Assembly: GCF_042432825.1 (NCBI RefSeq)
Contig: NZ_JBHLWN010000121.1
Span: 1 to 64,000 of the forward strand
Reading direction: 5' to 3'
From: Gordoniibacillus chartarius
GTDB lineage: Bacteria > Bacillota > Bacilli > Paenibacillales > NBRC-103111
Length of the DNA: 64,000 nucleotides
Made by a program: the position numbers and the translations under genes
The notes under the pieces: generated by a model
Told to the model about the DNA's origin: nothing
The model's database searches: none
What the model saw: the letters and a program-made list of their open reading frames with translations, nothing else
In this document: one piece after another, positions 50,983 through 58,869 of the stretch
How the letters are laid out: every line of letters begins with the position of its first letter
Numbering within the stretch: position 1 is the first letter of the stretch

Positions 50983-52092
50983 CTGGAACCGATTCGCGTA
51001 TTGCAGGTCGTGACCCATATGAACCGCGGCGGGCTCGAAACGATGCTCATGAATTATTACCGGCAGTCGGACCGCAGCCGAGTCCAATTCGATTTCATGG
51101 TGCACCGCTCTGCCGAGGGGCATTACGATCGGGAGATCGAGCGTCTCGGAGGACGTATTTACCGGATGCCGCAAATTCGGCCCGGGAATTACCGGAGATA
51201 TTTCAGGCTGCTGGATGCATTCTTCCGCGAGCACCCCGAATACCGCGTCGTTCATTCCCACATCAACGAGAACAGCTCCTTCGTCCTGCGTGCCGCCAAG
51301 AAAGCGGGAGTGCCGTGCCGCATCGCGCACAGTCACCTCAGCGATTTGGGCGTCGATTGGAAGCTCCCGTTTCGTCTATACGCCCGTTATGCGATGAAAG
51401 GGCAGCCGAGCGAATATTTTGCTTGCTCGGAGAAAGCGGGAGAATGGCTGTTCGGACGCGAGAGGTCGGCGCGGAAGCAGGTGAAGGTGCTGAACAATGC
51501 GGTTAACGTAAAAGAGTTTCAATTCGATGAAGCGGTGCGGGAGGCGCTCCGGGCGGAGCTCGGTATCGAAGACCGCCGTGTTATAGGCCATATCGGAAGA
51601 TTCAATAAGCAGAAGAATCACTCGTTCCTGATCGATATTTTCCAGGCGGTTCGGCAGAAGGATCCGAACACCGTGCTGCTGTTGGCGGGTGACGGGGATT
51701 TGCGTCCGGCGATGGAAAGCAAGGTTCGCCAGCTCGGCTTGCAGGACAGCGTCCGCTTCCTCGGCGTGAGAAGCGACATCCCGCAGCTCATGCAGGCGAT
51801 GGATGTGTTCCTGTTTCCTTCGCTCTTCGAAGGGCTGCCGGTTGTGCTGGTCGAAGCCCAGGCGGCGGGGCTGCAGTGTATCGTGTCCGACACGATTACG
51901 CGGGAAACCGACGTTACCGGCAGAGTAAAGTTCCTCGGCTTGAACGATTCTCCCGCCGTGTGGGCCGAGCACATTGTCAGCTGCTCCACCGAACACGCGG
52001 ATACGTCCGGGCAGCTGCAGGCGCGCGGCTACGATACGCAGACGATGGCGGCTTGGCTGACCGATTATTATTTGCAAGCCAAAAGTATGTAA
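50983..52092 (+). CDS. epsF: GT4 glycosyltransferase EpsF, apparent CTG start
   Basis: A 369-residue homologue of EpsF: RVLQVVTHMNRGGLETMLMN, AHSHLSDLG, HIGRFNKQKNHSFLIDIF and SLFEGLPVVLVEAQAAGLQC. The usual start region RVLxV begins before the first conventional start codon (TTG at 51001). The codon CTG at 50983 lies 7 bases after TAGGAGC and gives (M)EPIRVLQVV, the expected length for the family. TTG 51001 would remove the first beta-strand and has no good ribosome site. Confidence 0.88.
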   Translation: MEPIRVLQVVTHMNRGGLETMLMNYYRQSDRSRVQFDFMVHRSAEGHYDREIERLGGRIYRMPQIRPGNYRRYFRLLDAFFREHPEYRVVHSHINENSSFVLRAAKKAGVPCRIAHSHLSDLGVDWKLPFRLYARYAMKGQPSEYFACSEKAGEWLFGRERSARKQVKVLNNAVNVKEFQFDEAVREALRAELGIEDRRVIGHIGRFNKQKNHSFLIDIFQAVRQKDPNTVLLLAGDGDLRPAMESKVRQLGLQDSVRFLGVRSDIPQLMQAMDVFLFPSLFEGLPVVLVEAQAAGLQCIVSDTITRETDVTGRVKFLGLNDSPAVWAEHIVSCSTEHADTSGQLQARGYDTQTMAAWLTDYYLQAKSM

Positions 52093-52106
52093 CACCGGAG
52101 GTCATT

Positions 52107-53003
52107 ATGGGTGTTCCAACCTTAACCGTGTTCACACCTACCTATAACCGGGCTTATACACTGCATCTTTGCTATCAAAGCCTTGTACGGCAAACGAGCA
52201 AAGACTTCGTATGGCTCATCATCGATGACGGTTCCACGGACAATACGAAGGAGCTCGTTGACTCGTGGATCGCCGAAGGGCTCGTGAATATCCGTTATCA
52301 TTACCAGGCGAATCAAGGTATGCACGGGGCCCATAACGCGGCCTATGAGCGGATCGATACGGAGCTGAACGTCTGCATCGATTCCGACGATTATATGACG
52401 GACGATGCCGTGGAGAAGATCGTTTCGTTCTGGAAGCGGCACGGCGGCGGCGACTACGCGGGAATCGTCGGCCTCGACGCCACGTTTCAAGGAGAAGTCA
52501 TCGGCACGCGCATGCCGGAGCAGCTGAAGGCGTCGTCGCTGACCGACTTGTACGCAAAGCACGGTGTGAAGGGCGACAAGAAGCTGGTTTACCGGACGAA
52601 GCTGACGAGCGAATGCCCGCCGTATCCGATCTTTCCCGGAGAAAAATATTGTCCGCTCAGCTACAAATATGTGCTGATCGACCAGCGATATCCGCTGCTG
52701 ATCATGAACGAGGTGCTCTGCCATGTAGAGTACCTGGCCGACGGTTCAAGTCTGAACATGTTCCGGCAGTACAAGCGGAACCCGAGAGGCTTCGCGTTCT
52801 TCCGCAAGGTGGCGATGAAGCATGCCGTCTCTTATAAGGAGCGGTTCCGGGAAGCGATCCATTACGTGTCGAGCTCGATGCTCGTCAGGAATTACCGCTA
52901 CGTGCTGGAATCGCCGTGCAAGCTGACGACGGTACTGGCGACACCGCTTGGCGTGCTTCTGTATCTGTATGTCGAACGCAAAAATAAGGCGATGACCGGA
53001 TGA
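52107..53003 (+). CDS. GT2 family glycosyltransferase
   Basis: A 298-residue GT-A enzyme (TVFTPTYNRAYTLHLCYQSL, WLIIDDGSTDNT, CIDSDDYMTDDA). The family uses a DXD-bound nucleotide sugar. CCGGAGGTC precedes the ATG. It overlaps epsG by 4 bases (ATGA). Confidence 0.88.
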   Translation: MGVPTLTVFTPTYNRAYTLHLCYQSLVRQTSKDFVWLIIDDGSTDNTKELVDSWIAEGLVNIRYHYQANQGMHGAHNAAYERIDTELNVCIDSDDYMTDDAVEKIVSFWKRHGGGDYAGIVGLDATFQGEVIGTRMPEQLKASSLTDLYAKHGVKGDKKLVYRTKLTSECPPYPIFPGEKYCPLSYKYVLIDQRYPLLIMNEVLCHVEYLADGSSLNMFRQYKRNPRGFAFFRKVAMKHAVSYKERFREAIHYVSSSMLVRNYRYVLESPCKLTTVLATPLGVLLYLYVERKNKAMTG

Positions 53004-54067
53004 CGGTATTTTGGCTGACGATTGCTATGACATTTGTGCTGGGGCTGCTGGCGAGAATGACGGCGGCTCCGCGTCCGCTCGGCCCGCTGCCGATTACGCC
53101 GAACAAACCGTTTGCGTTCCTGGTCATTGCAATTATGGTGCTTGTCTCGGGCTTGCGCAACGGCATCGGTGATACGTATTTCTACATGTATTCGTACCGG
53201 CTGGAGCACTATACGCTGCTCACCGCCATGTTCGGCGAGGATTTCGGCTTTAACCTGCTGCAGATGGCGCTTCAGCAAATTTCGGATGACCCGCAGCTGC
53301 TCATCTTCTTTGTGGCGATGGTTACGAATGTGCTGATCATCGTCGTTCTTTACAAGTATGCGAGGCTTTTTGAGCTCAGTGTTTTTTTATACATAACCAG
53401 CGGTCAATATCTCGTCTCCATGAACGGGATTCGCCAGTTTCTGGCCGCTTCCTTCTTGTTCGCAGCATCGAAGTTTTTGTTCGAGGGCAAGTGGAAGTCT
53501 TATATGCTTGTCGTGCTCTTCGCGTCGACGATCCATCAATCCGCGCTGATGCTCATTCCGATTTATTTTGTCGTCAGACGGCAGGCATGGACGTACCAAA
53601 CGTATCTGATTTTGGCGCTGGCCGTCTTGTTCGTATTTGGTTACGGGACGTTGTCCGATATACTCTTCTCCGCCATTCAAGACACGAAGTACAGCGAGTA
53701 CCAGAACTTGGAGACGAACGGTGCGAACGGGCTGCGGGTGATCGTGACGGCGGCGCCGCTTGTGCTGGCTTACTTGGGGAGAGAGAAGCTGCGGCAAATT
53801 TTCCCCCAGAGCGATTATGTCGTGAATTTGTGTCTGATCAATGTGGTTGTCATGCTGATCGCGACGCAGCAGTGGATTTTCGCCAGATTCAGCATTTATT
53901 TCGGCTTATACAGCCTGATTCTGATTCCTTGGCTGCTGCAGGTGTTCGTACCGCGCGACCGCAAGCTCGTCTATTACGCCATTATGCTCTGCTATTTGTT
54001 CTACTACTACTATGAGAACGTCATCAGTCTCAATATCAGGTACACAAGCGATTATATTAAACTATGA
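53000..54067 (+). CDS. epsG: EpsG-like polysaccharide polymerase
   Basis: A 355-residue protein with about 10 TM segments. SGLRNGIGDTYFYMYSYR near residue 50 and GIRQFLAASFLFAASKFL are the EpsG-family marks. It is thought to polymerise the lipid-linked repeat outside the membrane (Wzy role). Translationally coupled to the preceding GT2 gene. Confidence 0.9.
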   Translation: MTVFWLTIAMTFVLGLLARMTAAPRPLGPLPITPNKPFAFLVIAIMVLVSGLRNGIGDTYFYMYSYRLEHYTLLTAMFGEDFGFNLLQMALQQISDDPQLLIFFVAMVTNVLIIVVLYKYARLFELSVFLYITSGQYLVSMNGIRQFLAASFLFAASKFLFEGKWKSYMLVVLFASTIHQSALMLIPIYFVVRRQAWTYQTYLILALAVLFVFGYGTLSDILFSAIQDTKYSEYQNLETNGANGLRVIVTAAPLVLAYLGREKLRQIFPQSDYVVNLCLINVVVMLIATQQWIFARFSIYFGLYSLILIPWLLQVFVPRDRKLVYYAIMLCYLFYYYYENVISLNIRYTSDYIKL

Positions 54068-54085
54068 CGCCGCGGGGAGGGATTC

Positions 54086-54688
54086 ATGATGAAGCGTCTG
54101 TTCGATCTGGTGGTCTCGATTCCGGCCCTGCTGCTGTTGTCCCCCGTCATATTGGTAACCGCAGTGCTGGTGCGGACGAAGCTCGGCTCGCCGGTGCTGT
54201 TCAAGCAGCAGCGTCCTGGCTTGCACGGAAAGCCGTTCTATTTATATAAATTCCGCAGTATGACGGATGCCAGAGACCGCGAGGGCGCCCTGCTGCCCGA
54301 TCATGTCCGGCTGACGCCGTTCGGCAAGCTGCTGCGCAAGCTGAGCCTGGATGAGCTGCCGCAGCTGATCAACGTGATCCGCGGCGATATTAGCCTGGTC
54401 GGCCCAAGGCCGCTGCTGATGGAATATTTGCCGCTGTACAGCGAGGAGCAGGCGAAGCGCCACAACGTACGGCCGGGCATTACCGGCTGGGCGCAAATCA
54501 ACGGGCGCAACGCGATTTCCTGGGAGGAGAAGTTCAAGCTCGACGTCTGGTACGTGGAGAACCGGAGCTTTCTGCTGGACCTGAAGATTTTGTTCCTCAC
54601 CTTCGCCAAGGTGCTGAAATCCGAAGGGGTTAGTCAGACCAATCATGTTACGATGGAAAAATTTACGGGTACGAAGCTTAGCGGCTAA
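54086..54688 (+). CDS. epsL: Undecaprenyl-phosphate sugar phosphotransferase, EpsL-like
   Basis: A 200-residue initiating transferase of the bacterial sugar transferase (PF02397) type with a single N-terminal membrane helix (PALLLLSPVILVTAVLV). KQQRPGLHGKPFYLYKFRSM, KLSLDELPQLINVIRGDISL and RPGITGWAQINGRN are signature stretches. It moves a sugar phosphate onto undecaprenyl phosphate, the first step of repeat assembly. GGGGAGGG lies before the ATG. Confidence 0.94.
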   Translation: MMKRLFDLVVSIPALLLLSPVILVTAVLVRTKLGSPVLFKQQRPGLHGKPFYLYKFRSMTDARDREGALLPDHVRLTPFGKLLRKLSLDELPQLINVIRGDISLVGPRPLLMEYLPLYSEEQAKRHNVRPGITGWAQINGRNAISWEEKFKLDVWYVENRSFLLDLKILFLTFAKVLKSEGVSQTNHVTMEKFTGTKLSG

Positions 54689-54706
54689 GGAAAGGAGGCG
54701 GCGCCC

Positions 54707-55339
54707 TTGGATATCGCCGTAGTCGGAGCGGGCGGACACAGCAAAGTGATTTGTGACATGATCGCCTCGAAGGGGTATCAGGTGCGGGCGCTGCTGGACG
54801 ACAGGTTTGCGGAGGTTGCCGAACAGAACGGCGTCTGGTGCGGACCGGTCTCGGCGGCGGATGGGCTCATTGAGCGCTTCAACGGGATCAAATTCATTAT
54901 CGCTATCGGCAACAACGCGATTCGCAAGAAGCTGGTTGCGAGACTTAATTTGCCGAACGAATCGTATGTGACGCTCGCGCATGAAACGGCGGTCATCAGC
55001 CCGAGCGCCTCGATCGGGCCAGGGACGGTGGTTATGGCCCACGCCGTCGTTCAAGCGGACGCCTCGATCGGCCATCACGCGATCATCAATACGGCGGCGA
55101 TCGTCGAGCACGACAACAGGACAGGGGATTACGTCCATATTGCTCCAAGAGCTACGTTAACCGGGGACGTACGTATCGGCGAAGGGGCGATGCTCGGTGC
55201 AGGGGCGACGGTCATTCCGGGCATGTCGGTAGGGGAATGGGCGGTTGTCGGTGCGGGGGCAACGGTCATTTCGCCGATCCCGGCATACTGCACGGCGGTC
55301 GGCACGCCGGCCAAAGTGATCGCCAAGGCGCCGGCTTAA
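54707..55339 (+). CDS. epsM: NeuD-type sugar O/N-acetyltransferase, EpsM-like
   Basis: A 210-residue protein with N-terminal Rossmann part (DIAVVGAGGHSKVICDMIAS) and C-terminal hexapeptide beta-helix (IAPRATLTGDVRIGEGAMLG, VPTPAKVIAK-like VGTPAKVIAKAPA). It acetylates the amino group installed by EpsN on the 4-keto sugar made by EpsC. The TTG start has AAAGGAGG 9 bases upstream. Confidence 0.92.
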   Translation: MDIAVVGAGGHSKVICDMIASKGYQVRALLDDRFAEVAEQNGVWCGPVSAADGLIERFNGIKFIIAIGNNAIRKKLVARLNLPNESYVTLAHETAVISPSASIGPGTVVMAHAVVQADASIGHHAIINTAAIVEHDNRTGDYVHIAPRATLTGDVRIGEGAMLGAGATVIPGMSVGEWAVVGAGATVISPIPAYCTAVGTPAKVIAKAPA

Positions 55340-55343
55340 CGCA

Positions 55344-56195
55344 ATGGCCGAAGAGAAGATTCGATTCAGCCGCAGAACATTTCTGAAGCGGGCCGGATTA
55401 GGCTTGCTGAGCGCAGGTGCGCTGGGGGCGCTGGATGCAGGGCTGGAACGGTTCTGGGTTCATACCCGCGAGCTGAAGCTGCCGGTGCGGGGGCTGCCGG
55501 AGCCGTTCAAGGGCTGGCGCATCGTACAGTTCAGCGACACGCATTTCGGCTTTCATTATGACGGGGAGCATTTCCGCAATGTGGTTCGGATCATTAACGG
55601 GCATAACCCCGACATCGTGTTCTTTACCGGCGATTTGATCGACCGGGAATGGCTGAACACGCCGTCGTCCAAGGTGCTCCCTGCGTTGCAGGAGCTGCAT
55701 ACGCCGCGCGGAGGGAAATGGGCGGTGCTCGGCAACCACGACTACGCGGCCAGGCAGGAGGCGATCGAGCTGCTCCGGCAAGCGGGCTTCCGCGTGCTGA
55801 TTAATGCGAACGGTTTCGTTGAGGAGCAGGGGCAGCGGATATGCATCGCGGGAACGGATGAGTACATGTTCGGCCGCTTCGATATGAAGAAGACGCTGGA
55901 AGGGAAGGCGGCGAACGATTGCGTGCTGCTGCTCGCCCATGAGCCGGATTTGGCCGACATCAGCGCCACATACGGCGTTAACGCGCAATTCTCGGGCCAT
56001 TCCCACGGAGGGCAGATCCGGAAGCCGTTCTCGCAGCCGTTCTTCACGCCGGAGCTCGGCAAGAAATATACGGACGGGTTGTATAGCGTCGGCGACAGGA
56101 AGATGCCGCTCTACGTGAATCGGGGCATCGGGACGAGCTTCCTGCCGATTCGGATGTTTTGCCGGCCGGAGGTTACATTGTTTCATCTCATGTAA
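55344..56195 (+). CDS. Tat-type exported metallophosphoesterase
   Basis: A 283-residue calcineurin-like phosphoesterase (YkuE/YaeI-like). Twin-arginine signal SRRTFLKRAGLGLLSAGALG (residues 9-28). Metal ligands: VQFSDTHFG, FTGDLID, LGNHDYA, LLLAHEPD and FSGHSHGGQ. It acts outside the membrane, perhaps on a lipid or phosphodiester substrate. It lies between epsM and epsN, 4 bases from epsM, where B. subtilis has no such gene. The ribosome site is weak. Confidence 0.9.
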   Translation: MAEEKIRFSRRTFLKRAGLGLLSAGALGALDAGLERFWVHTRELKLPVRGLPEPFKGWRIVQFSDTHFGFHYDGEHFRNVVRIINGHNPDIVFFTGDLIDREWLNTPSSKVLPALQELHTPRGGKWAVLGNHDYAARQEAIELLRQAGFRVLINANGFVEEQGQRICIAGTDEYMFGRFDMKKTLEGKAANDCVLLLAHEPDLADISATYGVNAQFSGHSHGGQIRKPFSQPFFTPELGKKYTDGLYSVGDRKMPLYVNRGIGTSFLPIRMFCRPEVTLFHLM

Positions 56196-56237
56196 GGGTA
56201 CATAAATACCGCCGATCGGCGTGAAGGGTGTGTGTCT

Positions 56238-57404
56238 ATGACAACAGCGGTAAAATCCAAAATATATCTCTCGTCTCCGCATATGAGCGGACGGGAGCAA
56301 GACTACGTAGCAGAAGCATTCGCGACCAACTGGATCGCGCCGCTGGGACCGCATGTCGACGCGTTTGAGGCGGAGTTCGCGGCCTATGTCGGCGTGAAGG
56401 CGGCCGCTGCGGTCAGCTCCGGTACGGCGGCGATTCATTTGGCGCTTCGGCTCATGGGGGTAGGCGCGGGAGACATCGTATTTTGCTCGAGCTTGACGTT
56501 CGTCGCCTCTGCGAATCCAATTGTATACCAGGGAGCCGTTCCGGTGTTTATCGATTCCGAGCCCGACACCTGGAACATGTCGCCGCAGGCGCTGGAGCGC
56601 GCTTTGGCAGATGCCAAGGCAAGCGGACGCCTGCCGAAAGCGGTTATCGTCGTCAACCTGTACGGGCAGAGCGCCAAGATGGACGAGATTACGGCACTGT
56701 GTGACCAGTATGGCGTTCCTATGCTGGAGGATGCCGCGGAGTCGCTGGGCTCAACCTACAAGGGACGGGCGAGCGGGACCTTCGGGCAATACGGCATCTA
56801 CTCCTTCAACGGGAACAAAATCATCACGACATCGGGCGGCGGCATGCTTGTCTCGGACGATGCCGAAGCGATGAAGACCGCCCGCTTCTACGCAACGCAG
56901 GCAAGAGATCCGGCGCCTCATTATCAGCATAGCCAGCTGGGCTACAATTACCGGATGAGCAATGTGCTTGCCGGTATCGGGCGGGCGCAGCTGCAGGTGC
57001 TGGATGAACGGGTGAAGGCGCGCAGAGCGATTTTTGAAACGTATCGTGAGCAGCTGGGGGGGCTGCCGGGCGTTCGCATGATGCCGGAGCTGGAGGGAAC
57101 GAGCTCGAACCGCTGGCTGACGGCAGCGACGATCGACGAGCGGGAAGCGGGCGTATCCGTTGCGGCGCTGCTCGATGCTCTGGCTGCAGAGAACATTGAA
57201 GCCCGGCCGGTATGGAAGCCGCTGCACCTGCAGCCGCTCTTCGAGCGAGCCGCTTATTACGCGCATGCCGAGCGGGACAGCGTGTCCGATACGCTGTTCC
57301 ACACGGGCATCTGCCTTCCTTCGGGCTCGAACATGACGGAGGAAGACCAGGCTCGAGTCATCGAGTGCATGACCAATCTGATTCGCAAGGGAAGATCCTC
57401 ATGA
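56238..57404 (+). CDS. epsN: PLP-dependent sugar aminotransferase, EpsN-like
   Basis: A 388-residue DegT/DnrJ/EryC1 enzyme. YLSSPHMSGREQDYVAEAF at the start, LEDAAESLGSTYKGR, and the PLP-binding Lys194 in SFNGNKIITTSGGG. It transaminates the 4-keto sugar from EpsC. ATG 56238 is favoured over GTG 56232. It overlaps the following sinR gene by 4 bases. Confidence 0.93.
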   Translation: MTTAVKSKIYLSSPHMSGREQDYVAEAFATNWIAPLGPHVDAFEAEFAAYVGVKAAAAVSSGTAAIHLALRLMGVGAGDIVFCSSLTFVASANPIVYQGAVPVFIDSEPDTWNMSPQALERALADAKASGRLPKAVIVVNLYGQSAKMDEITALCDQYGVPMLEDAAESLGSTYKGRASGTFGQYGIYSFNGNKIITTSGGGMLVSDDAEAMKTARFYATQARDPAPHYQHSQLGYNYRMSNVLAGIGRAQLQVLDERVKARRAIFETYREQLGGLPGVRMMPELEGTSSNRWLTAATIDEREAGVSVAALLDALAAENIEARPVWKPLHLQPLFERAAYYAHAERDSVSDTLFHTGICLPSGSNMTEEDQARVIECMTNLIRKGRSS

Positions 57405-57736
57405 TCGGATATCGTGTACAGCAGCTGCGCAAGGAAAAGGGGCTATCCTTGTCAGAGCTGGCGGAGCGGGCCGGCGTAGCGAAGTCATACATCAGCTCCC
57501 TGGAGCGGGACGTGCAGAAAAATCCTTCCATTCAATTTCTTGAGAAGATCGCATCGGTTCTGAAGGTTCCGATGGAACGGTTTCTCGATCAGGAAGGGGC
57601 CGAGCCTGCCGAGCAAGAGCTCGACCCGGAGTGGCGGCAGCTTATCATGGAAGCCGTCTCCTGCGGCATTGACAAAGATCAATTCAGGGAATTCCTCGAA
57701 TTCAACAAGTGGCGGACAAGCCAATATTCGGAATGA
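57401..57736 (+). CDS. sinR: SinR-like biofilm repressor, copy 1
   Basis: A 111-residue protein, the same length as B. subtilis SinR. The XRE helix-turn-helix is at residues 5-62 (SLSELAERAGVAKSYISSLE, KNPSIQFLEKIASVL) and the SinI-interacting domain at 75-105 (DPEWRQLIMEAVSCGIDKDQ, FREFLEFNKW). SinR represses matrix genes by binding GTTCTYT. Its ATG overlaps the epsN stop (ATGA), so it is made from the eps transcript it should repress: a built-in negative feedback. A longer frame from 57212 runs inside epsN and is rejected. Confidence 0.93.
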   Translation: MIGYRVQQLRKEKGLSLSELAERAGVAKSYISSLERDVQKNPSIQFLEKIASVLKVPMERFLDQEGAEPAEQELDPEWRQLIMEAVSCGIDKDQFREFLEFNKWRTSQYSE

Positions 57737-57775
57737 GCGGGCGGGTGCGCCGCTTGGCCGATTACACCTGAACCA

Positions 57776-57804
57776 TTGAGATGTGGTATAGTAGACAATA
57801 GAAT
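57776..57804 (+). promoter_or_regulatory. Promoter of the second sinR
   Basis: TTGAGA (57776-57781), 17-base spacer, TAGAAT (57799-57804). A TATAGT at 57787-57792 is an alternative -10 box. Confidence 0.45.
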
Positions 57805-57879
57805 AGCAGCTTCGGTCTGCAGCAAATAATTCGAATGCATTCACTCTAACATGGATAAGGGGCGTTACGGCGCTCTTCG

Positions 57880-57912
57880 ATTCGCTTAGAGGCGAATGTA
57901 TTTGTCTTTTTG
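57880..57912 (+). terminator. Hairpin between the two sinR genes
   Basis: ATTCGC and GCGAAT (57880-57885 with 57892-57897) followed by GTATTTGTCTTTTTG. It lies downstream of the 57776 promoter, so it could be a leader attenuator for the second sinR as well as a terminator for eps read-through. Confidence 0.4.
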
Positions 57913-57997
57913 CTTACAATTTATGGATGAATTTCAGATTACTGCTCAAGTGCGAGACGACTCGCTGTTCTATTTTGGTTAAGGGAAGAGGATGACC

Positions 57998-58336
57998 ATG
58001 ATTGGCAAACGAATTCGAGAGCTTCGGGAGCAGAAGCGCATGTCGCTGTCCGAGCTGGCCGCTAAAGCGGATGTGGCAAAATCATACTTGAGCAACATGG
58101 AACGGGACATTCAGAAGAACCCCTCCATTCAATTCATAGAGAAAATCGCTGCGGCTCTGGATGTGTCGATGGACCTTATTCTCCATGGGGAAGAACAGGG
58201 CGAGGCGCCGGAGGAATTGGACCAGCAGTGGCAGGAGCTCGTGAGAGAAGCGATGAGCTCGGGCGTGACGAAGGAGCAGTTTCGCGAGTTTCTGGAATTC
58301 AACAAGTGGAAAATGAATCAGGGCAGCGGCAAGTGA
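57998..58336 (+). CDS. sinR: SinR-like biofilm repressor, copy 2
   Basis: A 112-residue SinR paralogue: MIGKRIRELREQKRMSLSEL, KADVAKSYLSNMERDIQKNP in the DNA-binding part and LDQQWQELVREAMSSGVTKE, then QFREFLEFNKWKMNQ in the dimerisation part. The recognition helix is nearly identical to copy 1, so both should read the same operator. AGAGG 6 bases upstream supports ATG 57998 over ATG 57992. It could act as SinR proper or as a SlrR-like partner; unlike SlrR it is no longer than SinR. Confidence 0.92.
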   Translation: MIGKRIRELREQKRMSLSELAAKADVAKSYLSNMERDIQKNPSIQFIEKIAAALDVSMDLILHGEEQGEAPEELDQQWQELVREAMSSGVTKEQFREFLEFNKWKMNQGSGK

Positions 58337-58371
58337 CTATCCTACTAACTACTTATATGTATGCGTTTTAT

Positions 58372-58400
58372 TTAGGATATAGTACCTATCTAAAGAATTT
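58372..58400 (+). promoter_or_regulatory. Sigma-H-like promoter before sinI
   Basis: TTAGGATAT (58372-58380), an 11-base spacer and AAAGAATTT (58392-58400) fit the sigma-H pattern RnAGGAwWW-N11-RnnGAAT apart from the first base. It lies about 270 bases before sinI. Confidence 0.45.
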
Positions 58401-58450
58401 TTAGGCATTTTCTTTAGGGAAAATTTAGTGTAAGTAGATGAAAAGTATTA

Positions 58451-58480
58451 TATAATGAGAACGTGGTTGCAGGTTCGACG
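58451..58480 (+). promoter_or_regulatory. TATAAT and 0A-like box before sinI
   Basis: TATAAT at 58451-58456 with no clear -35 box, followed by TTCGACG at 58474-58480, one base off the Spo0A box TTCGACA. sinI is Spo0A-controlled in B. subtilis. The remaining gap to 58660 shows no gene. Confidence 0.35.
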
Positions 58481-58672
58481 GTAAAAAGTAGGTATTTTGG
58501 ACTATATCCGACTGTCGGCTGTGACGATGGAATCATGGGAATACTTTGAAACATGCACCGTATGTGGGCACCTGGGGCATGTGGAGTAAGTGGTGCAACC
58601 GACCCAACTTATTAATGACGGTTTAATAGGTTGTTTTCTGATGCCGAAGAACTTCACATGGGAGGTCAAAGG

Positions 58673-58855
58673 ATGTCCGCGATGTTGAAATCGAATGCTG
58701 AAACTGGTGTGTTGGATGCGGATTGGATCGAATTGATCCGGGAAGCACGGCGTATGGGGCTGACGGTAAGTGAAGTCCGAGCTTATTTCAAGGCGACTTT
58801 GACTAAGGTCGTTGCAACTTCCGAGAATGATATCAATGGCCACGTAATGGCTTAA
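58673..58855 (+). CDS. sinI: SinI-like antirepressor
   Basis: A 60-residue protein. LDADWIELIREARRMGLTVS, then EVRAYFKA (about residues 14-41) matches the SinI helix-loop-helix that inserts into the SinR dimer (compare LDPEWRQLIMEAVSCGI in SinR copy 1). SinI sequesters SinR and so switches matrix genes on. GGAGGT 6 bases before ATG 58673 sets the start. The N-terminal 13 residues and the C-terminal tail are specific to this protein. It comes after both sinR genes; in B. subtilis sinI precedes sinR. Confidence 0.82.
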   Translation: MSAMLKSNAETGVLDADWIELIREARRMGLTVSEVRAYFKATLTKVVATSENDINGHVMA

Positions 58856-58869
58856 CTAGGAGTGTACTT

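Noticed and set aside
57967..57982. GTTCTATTTTGGTTAA as another SinR site before the second sinR
   Set aside because: Only one half-site is close to GTTCTYT and the other arm does not match, so it was not counted.
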